DNA from: CAZOWM01 sp964583615
Lineage (GTDB): Bacteria; Spirochaetota; B62-G9; DRHN01
Length of the DNA: 64,000 nt
Assembly: GCA_964583615.1 (NCBI GenBank)
Contig: CAZOWM010000006.1
Span: forward strand, 1 to 64,000
Direction: 5' to 3'
Under the pieces are notes generated by a model, which saw nothing but the letters and a program-made list of their open reading frames with translations, did no database searches and was not told the origin of the DNA. Both the position numbers and the translations under genes were made by a program. This document shows, piece by piece, positions 8,375 to 17,720 of this stretch (its first letter is position 1; every line of letters begins with the position of its first letter).

Positions 8375-9241
8375 CTACCCCTTTACCGCTCCGAACGTCA
8401 ACCCCTTGATCAGGTAGCGTTGCATGAGCAACGAAAATACGATTACCGGGATCATTACAATGAGGCCCGCCGCAGCGAGCGGTCCCCACGCGATACGAAA
8501 TCCTGTGATGTAGCGACCAAGGTATACGGGGAGCGTCTGGGCGTCGGAATTGCTCGTGAGAAGCAGCGCAATGAGAAATTCCCCCCAGCTCTGAATAAAT
8601 GCGAGGGTTGTTACTGCGGCAAGTCCCGGTGCACTCAATGGGAGAACGATCCTGAAGAAGCACTGCAGGGGAGAAGCGCCGTCCACATAGGACGCCTCGT
8701 CCATTTCCTTTGGGATCTCTTTGAAGAACGTGATCAGAATCCATGTGCTGAGAGGTGTGGTGAAGACGAGATGACAGAGGATGATCGCAAGCCTTGTATT
8801 CAACATTCCGAACTGTTTGAAAAATATGTAGAGTGGGAGGATTACCGCGACCGGAGGGAGCATCCGCAGCGAAATAATCCAGTTGGCAAAAACAATGCCC
8901 CCGGTCTTGAACCGTGAGATTGAGTAGGCTGCCATTGAGCTGATGAGCGTGGATATGAATGCCGTTGCGATTGCCACGATAAGGCTGTTTCTCAAATAGG
9001 GCACGACCGTTGCGATAGAGGCGATTCCACCGAAAAATCCGCCTTCAGTGCCTAAAAAGTTATTGAATGTCAGGGATTTCGGGATGAGCACCGGCGGCCA
9101 TTTGAACCAGTCCTCACTGTGCTTGAATGCAGTGATCCCTAACCAGTAAATGGGAAACAAAAAGAATATCAGGATGAATACTGCGAGCACCATTTTCAAT
9201 ACTCGAGTGCTTTTAAACTGCAGCGATGTTTTTCCAGCCAT
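8375..9241 (-). CDS. CUT1 sugar ABC transporter permease (MalG/UgpE type)
   Basis: About 288 residues with six predicted membrane segments. The EAA loop for ATPase contact is visible as EMDEASYVDGASPLQCFFRIVLPLSAPG. The family C-terminal signature GLTFGAVKG is complete. The start is set at the ATG at 9241, with GAGGAG nine bases upstream. A TTG 24 bases earlier would overlap the partner permease. It is the last gene of a binding-protein/permease/permease operon on the minus strand and converges on the dgoD gene, with only one base between the two stops. Confidence 0.9.
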   Translation of the reverse strand: MAGKTSLQFKSTRVLKMVLAVFILIFFLFPIYWLGITAFKHSEDWFKWPPVLIPKSLTFNNFLGTEGGFFGGIASIATVVPYLRNSLIVAIATAFISTLISSMAAYSISRFKTGGIVFANWIISLRMLPPVAVILPLYIFFKQFGMLNTRLAIILCHLVFTTPLSTWILITFFKEIPKEMDEASYVDGASPLQCFFRIVLPLSAPGLAAVTTLAFIQSWGEFLIALLLTSNSDAQTLPVYLGRYITGFRIAWGPLAAAGLIVMIPVIVFSLLMQRYLIKGLTFGAVKG

Positions 9242-9254
9242 GACAATCCGCTCC

Positions 9255-10133
9255 TCAGAGCTCAAGGAGTTCGCGAATCCGAAGAATTCGCATGAGTATA
9301 TTTACTAAAATGATAACCACGATAAGAAGCAGGATGCTCAACGCGGACGCATACCCCACGTTCCAGCCATACGAGAGCCCCACTTTGTAGATGTAGTAGC
9401 TGAATGAATGAGTCGCGTGACCGGGCCCCCCCCAGGTGACCATGAACACGATATCGAAGAGCTTGAGAATATCGATCATCCTGATAATGAGCACAGTCGA
9501 AATGAGAGGCATGAGAATCGGCATCTCCACCCGCAGCAGTGCCTTGAAGGGGTTGGCCCCATCCACTTTTGCCGCGTCGCTCAGCTCTTTTGGGATTGAC
9601 ATCAGCCCTGAATAGATGACGAGAAACACAAAGGGTGTCCACTGCCACACATCGATGACGATAAGTCCTGTGCGCGCAAAAAATTCATTTCCGAGCCATG
9701 AAATCTTCTCTATTCCGAGAAATGAGAGAAAATAGTTGAGAGGGCCGAAGTTGTAATTGAAGAGCATCTTCCACGCAATACCGGCAACAACCGGAGGTAC
9801 CATCATCGGGAGCAGGGCCGTGCTCCTGATTATTTTTTCCCCGGCCATGTCCCTGAAAAGCCACGCAATGAACATGCCCAGGACCATCTCTATGGGGAGT
9901 GCGATGAATATGAGCAGTGCGGTGAAGTGCACAGAGGAGATTGCAAGCTCGTCTTTGAAGATATCCGTATAATTTCTCAGGCCGATGAAGTTCCACTCGG
10001 TGCTCTCAGAAAGATCATAATCATGCATAGACATGTAGATCATGTACAAAAAAGGAAATATCGTGAGACCCGCAAAAAGAAGAACAATCGGTAAAATGAG
10101 AAGTAGTGCAATAAGTTTTTTTTGTTTATGCAT
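9255..10133 (-). CDS. CUT1 sugar ABC transporter permease (MalF/UgpA type)
   Basis: 292 residues. An N-terminal membrane helix is followed by the core six-helix permease domain and the EAA motif (SDAAKVDGANPFKALLRVEM). It pairs with the MalG-type permease downstream to form the inner-membrane channel for the sugar delivered by the 10227-11603 binding protein. No ATPase gene is in this operon. As in many CUT1 systems, a shared MsmK/UgpC-type ATPase encoded elsewhere is likely. Confidence 0.9.
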   Translation of the reverse strand: MHKQKKLIALLLILPIVLLFAGLTIFPFLYMIYMSMHDYDLSESTEWNFIGLRNYTDIFKDELAISSVHFTALLIFIALPIEMVLGMFIAWLFRDMAGEKIIRSTALLPMMVPPVVAGIAWKMLFNYNFGPLNYFLSFLGIEKISWLGNEFFARTGLIVIDVWQWTPFVFLVIYSGLMSIPKELSDAAKVDGANPFKALLRVEMPILMPLISTVLIIRMIDILKLFDIVFMVTWGGPGHATHSFSYYIYKVGLSYGWNVGYASALSILLLIVVIILVNILMRILRIRELLEL

Positions 10134-10226
10134 GGTTTCCTGTGTGTTCAGACAAGAACAAGAAAAACGGCAATGTGACGGGACCCTGCGATGTTCCCGT
10201 CACACTGCCTTCAGGAGACGATGTCG

Positions 10227-11603
10227 TTATCTCCCGAGAATCTTATTCCATTCCATTGCGAGCTTGTCCAACGCGTCCGCGATGTTCGGTTTATTTCCGA
10301 GAAGAATTTCTGAGAGCGTACCGACCATGATGTCCTCAAGCTTGGGCTCTGCAGGAATTCTCGGCCTGTGGGATGCATTTTCAAGAGAGTATGCATATAC
10401 CCCTTCCATCCACGGCGAGTCGGCGAGCACTTCAGGATCTTTCAGTACGGAAAACCTGGTTGGACCGATGCGGAATTGCATCCACTGAAGCTTATCGCTC
10501 TCTGTGTTCGTTGCGTACTGCACAAAACGAAATGCCGCTTCCTTATGTTTGCTTGCGTCATTGATGCCGAGTCCCCAGCCGCCGGAAACAGGATGCCCTC
10601 CAGGTATGACTGCCACGCCGACTTTATCATTGATCGGCGAGAGTTCAGGAAGGTCCTTCCATCCCGAGAGGACTGCTGTCCATGAAGGGCACATTGCCGC
10701 GATTCCATGTCCGAATGCCTCGTATGTCTCACCGTAATCAGAACCAAGAGGATCGGGAGAGTACTGCATGATCTCCATCATCATCTCCATAGCCTTCACT
10801 CCTTCAGGGCTGTTGAATGCGGGCTTTTTGTCAGCAGTGAAAAGATCACCCCAGTCGAGTGAGACATCACCGTATTTTGCGATCCCCCTGCTGCTTCGCC
10901 GCATCTGGGCGAACCAGTTGATGTACATGTAGAAAAGTGTATGGGAGCGAGGAAACATGAGCGTGATTCCGTATTCGGTGGGAGACATGGAATTCTCTGA
11001 TTTCGTAAAGAACTTGGTTACCTCGAGAGCTTCTTCCCATGTCTTCGGCGGTGAAAGCTTACGCCCGTACATGCGCTCGAAGGCAGCCTGGTACATCGGC
11101 TCTTCGAAGTAATCTTTTCGATAAAACAGGAACATTGTTGCCCCATAGAAGGGGTATCCTATGTTTTTCCCTTCCCACTTCCCGTAGACGTAGGCTGCTG
11201 TAGGAATGAAATCATCGTGGTTGAAGTCCGGATCCACGAAGTCCGGATTTTCCTGTGCGAATTTCTCGAGGTCGAGCATTCCCTTTGCAATCGAACCCGC
11301 GGTCATCAAATCCCACGTGCACACATCGAATGCACCGGTCTTTGCATTGATATCAGCAAGTATCTGGGGATAGAGCACCTCCCAGGATACAGGAGACACT
11401 TCGACCTTTATATCCGGATTTATCCGTATGAACCTTTTAGATATCTCTGCGAGTGCATCTGCGTTGTCCGGAGAAGAAAGCACGTTCAGGGTTACTGCTT
11501 TTTTCCCCTCTTCTTTCTGGGAGCCGAAAGAAAGAGAAACAAACCCGAGAGCAAAGAACACACATACAGCGTATGTGCACAATATGAGTAACTTCCGTTT
11601 CAT
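10227..11603 (-). CDS. CUT1 extracellular sugar-binding protein
   Basis: 458-residue family-1 extracellular solute-binding protein. The N-terminal signal peptide has a hydrophobic core (LLILCTYAVCVFFALGFV), then the mature protein begins near a KEEGKKAVTLNVLSS stretch. The middle carries the usual Trp- and Tyr-rich ligand pocket residues. A strong AAAGGAGGAAAAT site precedes the ATG. It is the first gene of the minus-strand operon with the two permeases and probably captures a sugar or sugar acid related to the DgoD-like pathway opposite. The ligand is unknown. Confidence 0.9.
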   Translation of the reverse strand: MKRKLLILCTYAVCVFFALGFVSLSFGSQKEEGKKAVTLNVLSSPDNADALAEISKRFIRINPDIKVEVSPVSWEVLYPQILADINAKTGAFDVCTWDLMTAGSIAKGMLDLEKFAQENPDFVDPDFNHDDFIPTAAYVYGKWEGKNIGYPFYGATMFLFYRKDYFEEPMYQAAFERMYGRKLSPPKTWEEALEVTKFFTKSENSMSPTEYGITLMFPRSHTLFYMYINWFAQMRRSSRGIAKYGDVSLDWGDLFTADKKPAFNSPEGVKAMEMMMEIMQYSPDPLGSDYGETYEAFGHGIAAMCPSWTAVLSGWKDLPELSPINDKVGVAVIPGGHPVSGGWGLGINDASKHKEAAFRFVQYATNTESDKLQWMQFRIGPTRFSVLKDPEVLADSPWMEGVYAYSLENASHRPRIPAEPKLEDIMVGTLSEILLGNKPNIADALDKLAMEWNKILGR

Positions 11604-11669
11604 ATTTTCCTCCTTTCATTTATATATGATGGTTTTTTCAGGTTCCCTTCACCGCAAAAACCGTTAATA

Positions 11670-11699
11670 ATGATACACCTGATTTCCAATTCATGTCAA
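11670..11699 (-). promoter_or_regulatory. Promoter of CUT1 importer operon
   Basis: Minus strand: exact TTGACA (11699-11694), 18-base spacer, TATCAT (11675-11670), placing the transcript start about 60 bases before the binding-protein ATG. The rest of the 11604-11918 gap shows no convincing gene. Confidence 0.7.
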
Positions 11700-11875
11700 G
11701 GAAATGAAAGAAAGTAGTGGGTACAGAGATAGTTACCACCAAAAGTGAGTGAACGAAGCTGGCAAGTGCTGCAAACGTCGTACGTGTAAAATTATGGCGG
11801 GGGATGTTGAAAAAATGCGAAAAAAGACTTCTCCCCATGAACTCAATAGAAGTTATGAGGGGTAAAAATAAATTG

Positions 11876-11898
11876 AAAAAACTCCGACAAAATCGGGG
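11876..11898 (-). terminator. Weak intrinsic terminator after csp copy 2
   Basis: Minus-strand hairpin CCCCGA-TTTTG-TCGGAG (one mismatch) followed by six T. It looks like a degenerate version of the terminator beside csp copy 1 and sits at the equivalent position, 21 bases after the stop codon. Confidence 0.5.
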
Positions 11899-11918
11899 CC
11901 TTTTTGTTTCAATTTCGA

Positions 11919-12119
11919 TTAGAGAGGCATCACATTCGTGGCCTGTAATCCCTTGGGACCTTCTTTTACATCAAAGGTAACCTCTTGATTTTCAGCCAAC
12001 GTTTTGAATCCGGATGCATTGATTTCAGAGAAGTGCACGAACACATCATCTCCATCGTCCCTGCTGATGAAACCATAACCCTTCTGCTCGTTAAACCATT
12101 TTACTCTGCCTGTAGCCAT
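11919..12119 (-). CDS. csp: Cold-shock-domain protein (copy 2)
   Basis: 66-residue Csp differing from copy 1 only at residue 4 (Arg for Lys) and near the C-terminus (Pro for Ala). Both RNA-binding motifs are intact. Bases 11941-12105 are identical to 6061-6225. The gene has its own TTGCCA-17-TAAATT promoter and a ribosome site (CGGAGG). It is upstream of, and codirectional with, the CUT1 operon, which has a separate promoter. Confidence 0.95.
   Translation of the reverse strand: MATGRVKWFNEQKGYGFISRDDGDDVFVHFSEINASGFKTLAENQEVTFDVKEGPKGLQATNVMPL
11941..12105 (-). repeat. 165-bp perfect direct repeat with csp copy 1 (6061-6225)
   Basis: Every base matches 6061-6225 (offset 5880), in the same orientation. 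The pair brackets the SDR, dgoD and CUT1 genes, so homologous recombination could delete that entire sugar module and leave one intact csp. Confidence 0.92.
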
Positions 12120-12169
12120 GAAGATAAAAACCTCCGAAAGTATAGTGTCTTTTTTCTCAAAGACGCTGG

Positions 12170-12198
12170 AATTTACCTATTTATCGGGAGATTGGCAA
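12170..12198 (-). promoter_or_regulatory. Promoter of csp copy 2
   Basis: Minus strand: TTGCCA (12198-12193), 17-base spacer, TAAATT (12175-12170). It shares the -35 and spacing with the csp copy 1 promoter although the surrounding sequence has diverged. Confidence 0.6.
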
Positions 12199-12285
12199 AG
12201 ACCTTTACATAAATTTTTGCTTTCTGCGGCAGTCGGTTACGACAGCTTTTTCCCCGGATGTATTTCTTCATTATGTAAAAAATAC

Positions 12286-12313
12286 TTGCATTTTGCTTAC
12301 AATGTACTATGAT
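12286..12313 (+). promoter_or_regulatory. Probable promoter of UroD-family gene
   Basis: TTGCAT (12286-12291), 16-base spacer, TATGAT (12308-12313), ending 30 bases before the proposed start codon at 12344. It diverges from the csp promoter. Confidence 0.45.
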
Positions 12314-12343
12314 TATCTTCCACCAAAACAAAAGGAGCGGGGG

Positions 12344-13582
12344 ATGACGAGCAGGGAAAGAGTTTTAGCAGCTCTACAGCATAAGGAAGCGGATAAAATT
12401 CCAGTTGATTGTGGTGCCGAGCGGTCAACCACGATCCAAGCAATTGCATATAATAATTTGAAAGAGTACCTCGGTATTGAAGGAGGGGAAACAAAAATCA
12501 ATGATACTGTCCAGCAGTGTATCATTCCTGAGCAGTGGTTTCTTGACATGTTTCAGATTGATGCGGTAGATCTTGCACGCACCTTTGCTGATGATCCAGA
12601 TGACTGGAAGGAGTGGGCTCTTCCCGACGGTTCACCTGCGAAGATACAGAAATGGATAAGAATGGAGAGAAGGCATAAGATGACGGTGATTGTCAATGAG
12701 AAGGGTGAAGAGATCTGCAAGATGCCCGATTCTGCGTATTACTTTGATCAATCTGTATGGCCGCTGATGGGGATTCATAAGAAAAATTTTGACGATCTTC
12801 CACAGTACATGGAAAAAGTCATGTGGTCCTACGTCAGTGACCCGATGTGGAGCAAAGCGAATGATCCGAATTTTTACACAATGCTGAAGGAAAATGCGAA
12901 AAAACTCTATGAAGAGACTGAGTACGCAATTATTATGCCTTTCGGTGGAAGTATATTTGAATATGGTCAGTATCTGTATCGAACGGATGAACTTCTCATG
13001 AATCTTATTACCCATAAAGATGAAATAAAAATGATGGTGGGAAAACTTACCGATCTGTATATGGAAAAGCTCCCCGATGTGCTGGATGCGGTTTCTTCCT
13101 ATGTACAGATAATTCGTATGGGGGATGACCTTGGTCTGCAATCAGGGCCGATGATCTCACCGGAATTATACAGGGAGATATATTTTCCCCATCACAAGAG
13201 GATGTTTCAAACCGTAAAAGAAAAGACCGATCTGTACATATATTTTCATACATGCGGGGCTATGTCTGAGTTTATTCCTGACTTAATAGAGGCAGGGGTG
13301 GATATTCTCAACCCGGTTCAAATAACTGCAGGAGGTATGGCACCGGATAGACTGAAGAGAGAATTTGGAAAGGATATCGTATTCTGGGGTGGGGGGTGTG
13401 ATACGCAACACGTGCTTCCCCATGGTACACCGGAAGATGTGAGGAAGGACGTAAGAAAAAATTCTGAAGTTTTTATGAAGGATGGAGGTTTTGTATTTAA
13501 CCAGGTGCACAACATTCTCGCTGATGTTCCACCTGAAAATATCTATGCAATGCTTGATGAAGTGAATAAAATCCATTATTGA
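12344..13582 (+). CDS. Uroporphyrinogen-decarboxylase-family protein (probable methyltransferase)
   Basis: 412-residue UroD-superfamily protein. The N-terminus TSRERVLAALQHKEADKIPVD is typical of the catabolic branch rather than haem-biosynthetic HemE. Members related to MtbA/CmuA move methyl groups to corrinoid or thiol acceptors using a Zn site. Candidate ligands here are His and Cys in FHTCGAMSEF and Cys in GGGCDTQHVLPHG. The start was set at the ATG after AAGGAGCGGGG. It heads a run of sugar-import genes, so it may demethylate or otherwise process a transported glycoside or methylated sugar. That role is inferred from context only. Confidence 0.8.
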   Translation: MTSRERVLAALQHKEADKIPVDCGAERSTTIQAIAYNNLKEYLGIEGGETKINDTVQQCIIPEQWFLDMFQIDAVDLARTFADDPDDWKEWALPDGSPAKIQKWIRMERRHKMTVIVNEKGEEICKMPDSAYYFDQSVWPLMGIHKKNFDDLPQYMEKVMWSYVSDPMWSKANDPNFYTMLKENAKKLYEETEYAIIMPFGGSIFEYGQYLYRTDELLMNLITHKDEIKMMVGKLTDLYMEKLPDVLDAVSSYVQIIRMGDDLGLQSGPMISPELYREIYFPHHKRMFQTVKEKTDLYIYFHTCGAMSEFIPDLIEAGVDILNPVQITAGGMAPDRLKREFGKDIVFWGGGCDTQHVLPHGTPEDVRKDVRKNSEVFMKDGGFVFNQVHNILADVPPENIYAMLDEVNKIHY

Positions 13583-13820
13583 GATATCGTTTTTGCAGAA
13601 TTGCTCGTTTTATACACCCCATTGAAAAATCCTTAAAACAAAGAAGTAAGAAAAACATAAAAGTTGGTTGTTGAACTGCACGGATGTGTGGCGAAATATA
13701 TATTGACAATTCTGAGCAACTGATGGAAGATTTGTACAATTTTAATACCGAAGGGAGGTGAGTTGAGGTCTCAATAAATTCAATTTTGTTCAGTAAAATA
13801 CAATCTTACAGGGGGTTTTC

Positions 13821-14798
13821 ATGAGAAAGATTTTTTTAATCGTGGTATGTGTAATGCTCATTAGTGTGCCTTTGTTATGGGCATCTAAACAGAAAGCAGC
13901 TGAAGGACCAAAAAAACCCGAGGACATCGTGATAAGGGTTGTGTACCTTGACGTTTCCATTAATTTTGCACAGCCGATCAAGGCGGGTGTGGAGCAGGCG
14001 GCGGAAGACTTTGGCATCGATGCGAAAATAGATGGGCCTGTGAACTGGAACATAGATCAGCAGGTTTCCATTATTGAGGGGTACATCACACAACAGATTG
14101 ATGGGATTGCAATTGCACCACTGAGTGCGGAGGTTATCGACCCGATTATTGCCAAGGCACTTGACGCTGGTATACCCGTTGTCACATTTAACACGGATTC
14201 TCCGACTTCAGATAGAATAGCATTCTATGGACAGGACCTTGTTGAGTCCGGGCGGGTGCAGGCTGAGTATCTCGTTGAATATATGGGGCCTCGGGGGAAA
14301 GTGCTTATCACCAGCTGTGATGCTGCTGCACCGTGGTCTCAGATGAGAGAGCAGGGTGTACGGGAAGGTCTGGCAAAATACCCGGGGATTGAAATCCTCA
14401 ATATTATTAACGCAAAAGGTGATGAGCAGCAAACCTATGCAGCAATAGAAAATGCCATTCAGGCATATCCACAGGTAACCGGTATCGCCAGTCTCGACGC
14501 TGTAACCACGCCAGCGGTCGGCCGCGCCATTCTGAGATACGATCTCAAAGGTGATATCAAGCAGGTTGGTCACGACCTCATGCCTGAAACACTTGACAAC
14601 ATAGATGCAGGTGCGACGAATGCAACGTTGAGCCAAAATCCCTATATGCAGGGATATCTCCCTGTACAGAAGTTGTATGAGTATTTAACAGAGGGAACTC
14701 CTCTTGAAAGCGTTGATACCGGAATTCTCAGGGTTGATGATACAAACGTTGAGGAATACATCAAGAGACTGGAGGAAGGCGACAAAACAGTTGGGTAA
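13821..14798 (+). CDS. Ribose-type periplasmic sugar-binding protein
   Basis: 325-residue Peripla_BP_4 protein. A signal peptide (FLIVVCVMLISVPLLWA) is followed by a Lys/Glu/Pro-rich linker and the two-lobe domain. Lobe features are DGIAIAPLSAEVIDPIIAKALDAG and ITSCDAAAPWSQMREQGVREGL. It delivers a sugar to the RbsC/RbsA-type components at 15067 and 16184. A GGGGG ribosome site precedes the ATG, and 238 bp of AT-rich sequence separate it from the UroD-family gene. The ligand is unknown. Confidence 0.9.
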   Translation: MRKIFLIVVCVMLISVPLLWASKQKAAEGPKKPEDIVIRVVYLDVSINFAQPIKAGVEQAAEDFGIDAKIDGPVNWNIDQQVSIIEGYITQQIDGIAIAPLSAEVIDPIIAKALDAGIPVVTFNTDSPTSDRIAFYGQDLVESGRVQAEYLVEYMGPRGKVLITSCDAAAPWSQMREQGVREGLAKYPGIEILNIINAKGDEQQTYAAIENAIQAYPQVTGIASLDAVTTPAVGRAILRYDLKGDIKQVGHDLMPETLDNIDAGATNATLSQNPYMQGYLPVQKLYEYLTEGTPLESVDTGILRVDDTNVEEYIKRLEEGDKTVG

Positions 14799-14838
14799 TA
14801 GATTACTTGTGAATCGAACACTGGAAAACTAGAGCACC

Positions 14839-14939
14839 ATGCCTTCCGGATTCCTTATGAAATTCTGTGTATTCAGAACGAGGCGCGGTGTAAAGTGCCG
14901 GGTATTTTGCGATCTGAGTCAATAAAATCCGGAAGGCGT
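14839..14939 (+). other. Long-range inverted repeat between binding protein and permease genes
   Basis: GCCTTCCGGATT (14841-14852) is perfectly complementary to AATCCGGAAGGC (14926-14937). A GU and an AU pair extend it to 14 pairs, enclosing a 73-base loop. It sits 40 bases after the binding-protein stop. Intercistronic stems here often protect the abundant binding-protein message and reduce permease expression. No T run follows, so it is not a classical terminator. Confidence 0.7.
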
Positions 14940-15066
14940 ATCTATTTATACTTCATTTCACATATTCCAATACAAATGCGATTACTATTTCATGTATTTT
15001 TTATAACATGGAGGGCTACTTTCATCATTATATCTTTGCCAGAAGGATAACCAGTGAGGGGGTGCA

Positions 15067-16137
15067 ATGTCCGACAGAAAAGATGTATCGGCATTAGAGG
15101 ATGTGGAGAGCGGTAATGAAGAAGAGGAGCACATGCGTGTAGAGAAGAAAGGGAAATCGAGAGGAACGAAAATAATTTCCGAATTATTAAAAATGCGAGA
15201 GATAGGTGTTCTCCTGGCCCTGCTTTTGCTCTTTATTACATTTTCCGTAACATCTCCGGTGTTTTTTGGACTCAATAATCTTTTGAACGTGCTTCGCCAG
15301 GTATCAATTCTGGGAATTATTTCAATGGGAATGACAATGGTTATTGTTTCCGGAGAAATTGACCTGTCTGTCGGTGCCTTATATGGGTTTGCTTCAACTA
15401 TTGCTGGTATCCTGATGACGAACCAGATATCGATATGGCTCTCCCTGGTGATTGCACTTATCTGCGGTGCCGCCATCGGTACGATCAACGGTTTGCTTGC
15501 GACATATGCGCGTATCCCTGCACTGATCGTCACCCTGGGGATGATGAACGTAGCAAGGGGTGCTTCTCTGATAATCAGTAAAGCACAGGTTATTGCTACG
15601 AGCTACAGAACAGTCGCAGACCCAAATATAGATATGTTTCTGTTTTTAGGTCAGGGGAAGCTGTTCGGCGTGATACCAATGATGATCATTTTTCTCATTT
15701 TTATCGCACTGGTATCTTACATCTTGTTTAATACAACAGTACTGGGTTTTCACATGCGGGGAGTTGGAGGGAATGCTGCTGCTGCGAGAGCTTCCGGTAT
15801 CAATGTAAAGCTCATTAAGATTACTGCTTTCGCCATAACGGGTTTCCTTTGTGCTGTTGCAGGTATTCTTAACTTGTCCTTTCTTGCAAATGTACAGGGA
15901 ACAATTGGGCAAGGTTTGGAGCTCGATGTTATTGCAGCGGTAATTATCGGTGGAACCACACTTGCCGGTGGTGAAGGTACTATTCTCGGTACTATTATTG
16001 GAGTCCTGATCATGGGTGTCTTGAGGAATGGACTGATATTACTGGGAGTTTCTCCCTTCTGGCAAATACTTGTAATAGGAGTCGTCATCATCGGCGCAGT
16101 TGCAATCGACATGTGGACCAAGAAACGGGCGGTATAG
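15067..16137 (+). CDS. Ribose-type ABC transporter permease
   Basis: 356-residue RbsC-family (BPD_transp_2) permease with about nine hydrophobic segments. It has a charged 45-residue cytoplasmic N-terminus rich in Glu and Lys, longer than usual. The family signature GEIDLSVGALYGFAS follows the third helix, and GGTTLAGGEGTILGT appears near the end. It forms the membrane channel with the ATPase at 16184. The ATG follows GAGGGGGTGCA. Confidence 0.92.
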   Translation: MSDRKDVSALEDVESGNEEEEHMRVEKKGKSRGTKIISELLKMREIGVLLALLLLFITFSVTSPVFFGLNNLLNVLRQVSILGIISMGMTMVIVSGEIDLSVGALYGFASTIAGILMTNQISIWLSLVIALICGAAIGTINGLLATYARIPALIVTLGMMNVARGASLIISKAQVIATSYRTVADPNIDMFLFLGQGKLFGVIPMMIIFLIFIALVSYILFNTTVLGFHMRGVGGNAAAARASGINVKLIKITAFAITGFLCAVAGILNLSFLANVQGTIGQGLELDVIAAVIIGGTTLAGGEGTILGTIIGVLIMGVLRNGLILLGVSPFWQILVIGVVIIGAVAIDMWTKKRAV

Positions 16138-16183
16138 GCGTATTCTTTCAACGGTTTTCGTCTCTCCGAAGGAGGTCTGATTT

Positions 16184-17674
16184 TTGGAAAATATCATTGA
16201 GTTCAAAAATATCACAAAGAAGTATCCTGGAGTAATTGCGCTTGACGAGGTGAGCATAACCATAAGGAAAGGTGAAATACATGCAATTGTTGGTGAGAAT
16301 GGTGCGGGGAAATCCACTTTAATGAATATCCTTGGTGGGGAGATTCAACCTGACAAAGGCGAAATATGCTACAACGGAAAGATTGTAAATATTCCCAATC
16401 CCAATGTTGCCATATCAATAGGGATAAGTATCGTATATCAGGAACTGAAGCTCTGTCCAAATCTGTCTGTTGTTGAAAATATTTACCTCGGAAGAGAAAA
16501 AGAGAGCGGGATGCGGATAAACTGGAAAGCTCTCAATGAGAAGTGCCGAACGGTTTTTCAGTCCCTGAAAGTGGAAATCAATCCAAAGTCACTTGTCCGT
16601 ACCTTGTCGATTGCGAGACAGCAGCTCGTCGAAATCGCAAAAGCGATCAGTTTAAATGCAGAAGTATTGATCATGGACGAACCGAATTCTGCGCTCACAT
16701 TGAGTGAAACAGAGAATCTATTCAGGAACTTAAGGGGGTTGAAAGAACAGGGTGTTACAATAATTTTTATATCACACAGACTTGAGGAAGTGTTTAAAAT
16801 CTCTGATAGAATCTCAGTATTGAGGGATGGTAAATATTTAGGTACCTTCAACACAGGTGAAACGAATATTGATGAAATTGTCACGCTCATCGCAGGGAAA
16901 AAATTGTCAAATGAATTGTCAGATAAAAAATCACAGAAAACACAGACAGAAAATGTGGCCATGGAAGTGAAGGAGTTCAGCAGGGGGAATTATTTCAGTC
17001 ACATAGATTTTCAGCTTCATGAGAGAGAAATATTAGGTATATACGGATTACAGGGGGCAGGAAGAACAGAATTGCTTGAAACATTGTTTGGTCTCGAAAA
17101 ACCCGATAAAGGTGAGATCTATATTTTTGGGAAGAAAGTAAATATTAAAAATCCTTCTGATGCAATTAAATATGGATTTGCCATGGTTCCTGAAGACAGG
17201 AGAAAATCAGGTTTGTTCACAAATATGGATGTCAAGGAAAATATCAGCATATCTAATACCGCTGAAATATCAAAACTGGGATTCATTAAACGAAAGACAA
17301 TTTTTTCAACCGCACGAGAATTCGTGAAGATGATCGAGATTAAAGTGAGAAATATCTCTCAAATGGTGAGTAACTTGAGTGGCGGAAACCAGCAGAAAGT
17401 AATAATATCCCGCTGGCTCGCGACAAAACCGAAAATATTTCTTCTAGATGAGCTTACTCGGGGCATTGATGTTGGAGCGAAGGCGGAAATATATAAAATT
17501 CTGAGAAAGTTGAGGAATAGCGGCCTGTCAATACTTCTCGTCTCTTCAGAACTCCAGGAGGTGCTTGCGGAATGCGACAGGATACTCGTGATGCGCAACG
17601 GGATGCTTGTTGCGGATTTACCCCAGGAATATGCTTCAAAAGAGAAAGTATTGAGGTTTGCCTTAAAAGGGTAA
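16184..17674 (+). CDS. Ribose-type ABC transporter ATPase (tandem-domain)
   Basis: 496-residue RbsA/MglA-type protein with two ATPase halves. The first half has Walker A GENGAGKST (~38-46), signature LSIARQQ and Walker B LIMDEPN. The second has a degenerate Walker A (GLQGAGRTE), signature LSGGNQQK and FLLDELTRGID. Such an asymmetric pair is normal in this family. The start codon is TTG, chosen because a strong GAAGGAGG lies just upstream and no ATG gives the complete N-terminus. It energises import with the permease at 15067. Confidence 0.92.
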   Translation: MENIIEFKNITKKYPGVIALDEVSITIRKGEIHAIVGENGAGKSTLMNILGGEIQPDKGEICYNGKIVNIPNPNVAISIGISIVYQELKLCPNLSVVENIYLGREKESGMRINWKALNEKCRTVFQSLKVEINPKSLVRTLSIARQQLVEIAKAISLNAEVLIMDEPNSALTLSETENLFRNLRGLKEQGVTIIFISHRLEEVFKISDRISVLRDGKYLGTFNTGETNIDEIVTLIAGKKLSNELSDKKSQKTQTENVAMEVKEFSRGNYFSHIDFQLHEREILGIYGLQGAGRTELLETLFGLEKPDKGEIYIFGKKVNIKNPSDAIKYGFAMVPEDRRKSGLFTNMDVKENISISNTAEISKLGFIKRKTIFSTAREFVKMIEIKVRNISQMVSNLSGGNQQKVIISRWLATKPKIFLLDELTRGIDVGAKAEIYKILRKLRNSGLSILLVSSELQEVLAECDRILVMRNGMLVADLPQEYASKEKVLRFALKG

Positions 17675-17720
17675 ACATGTTAAGAAAGACAGAAACAAAA
17701 CAGAGCTGAAGGAGGAATCC

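Noticed and set aside
11638..11838. 66-codon minus-strand frame between csp copy 2 and the CUT1 operon
   Set aside because: It runs through the importer promoter, lacks a ribosome site and resembles nothing.
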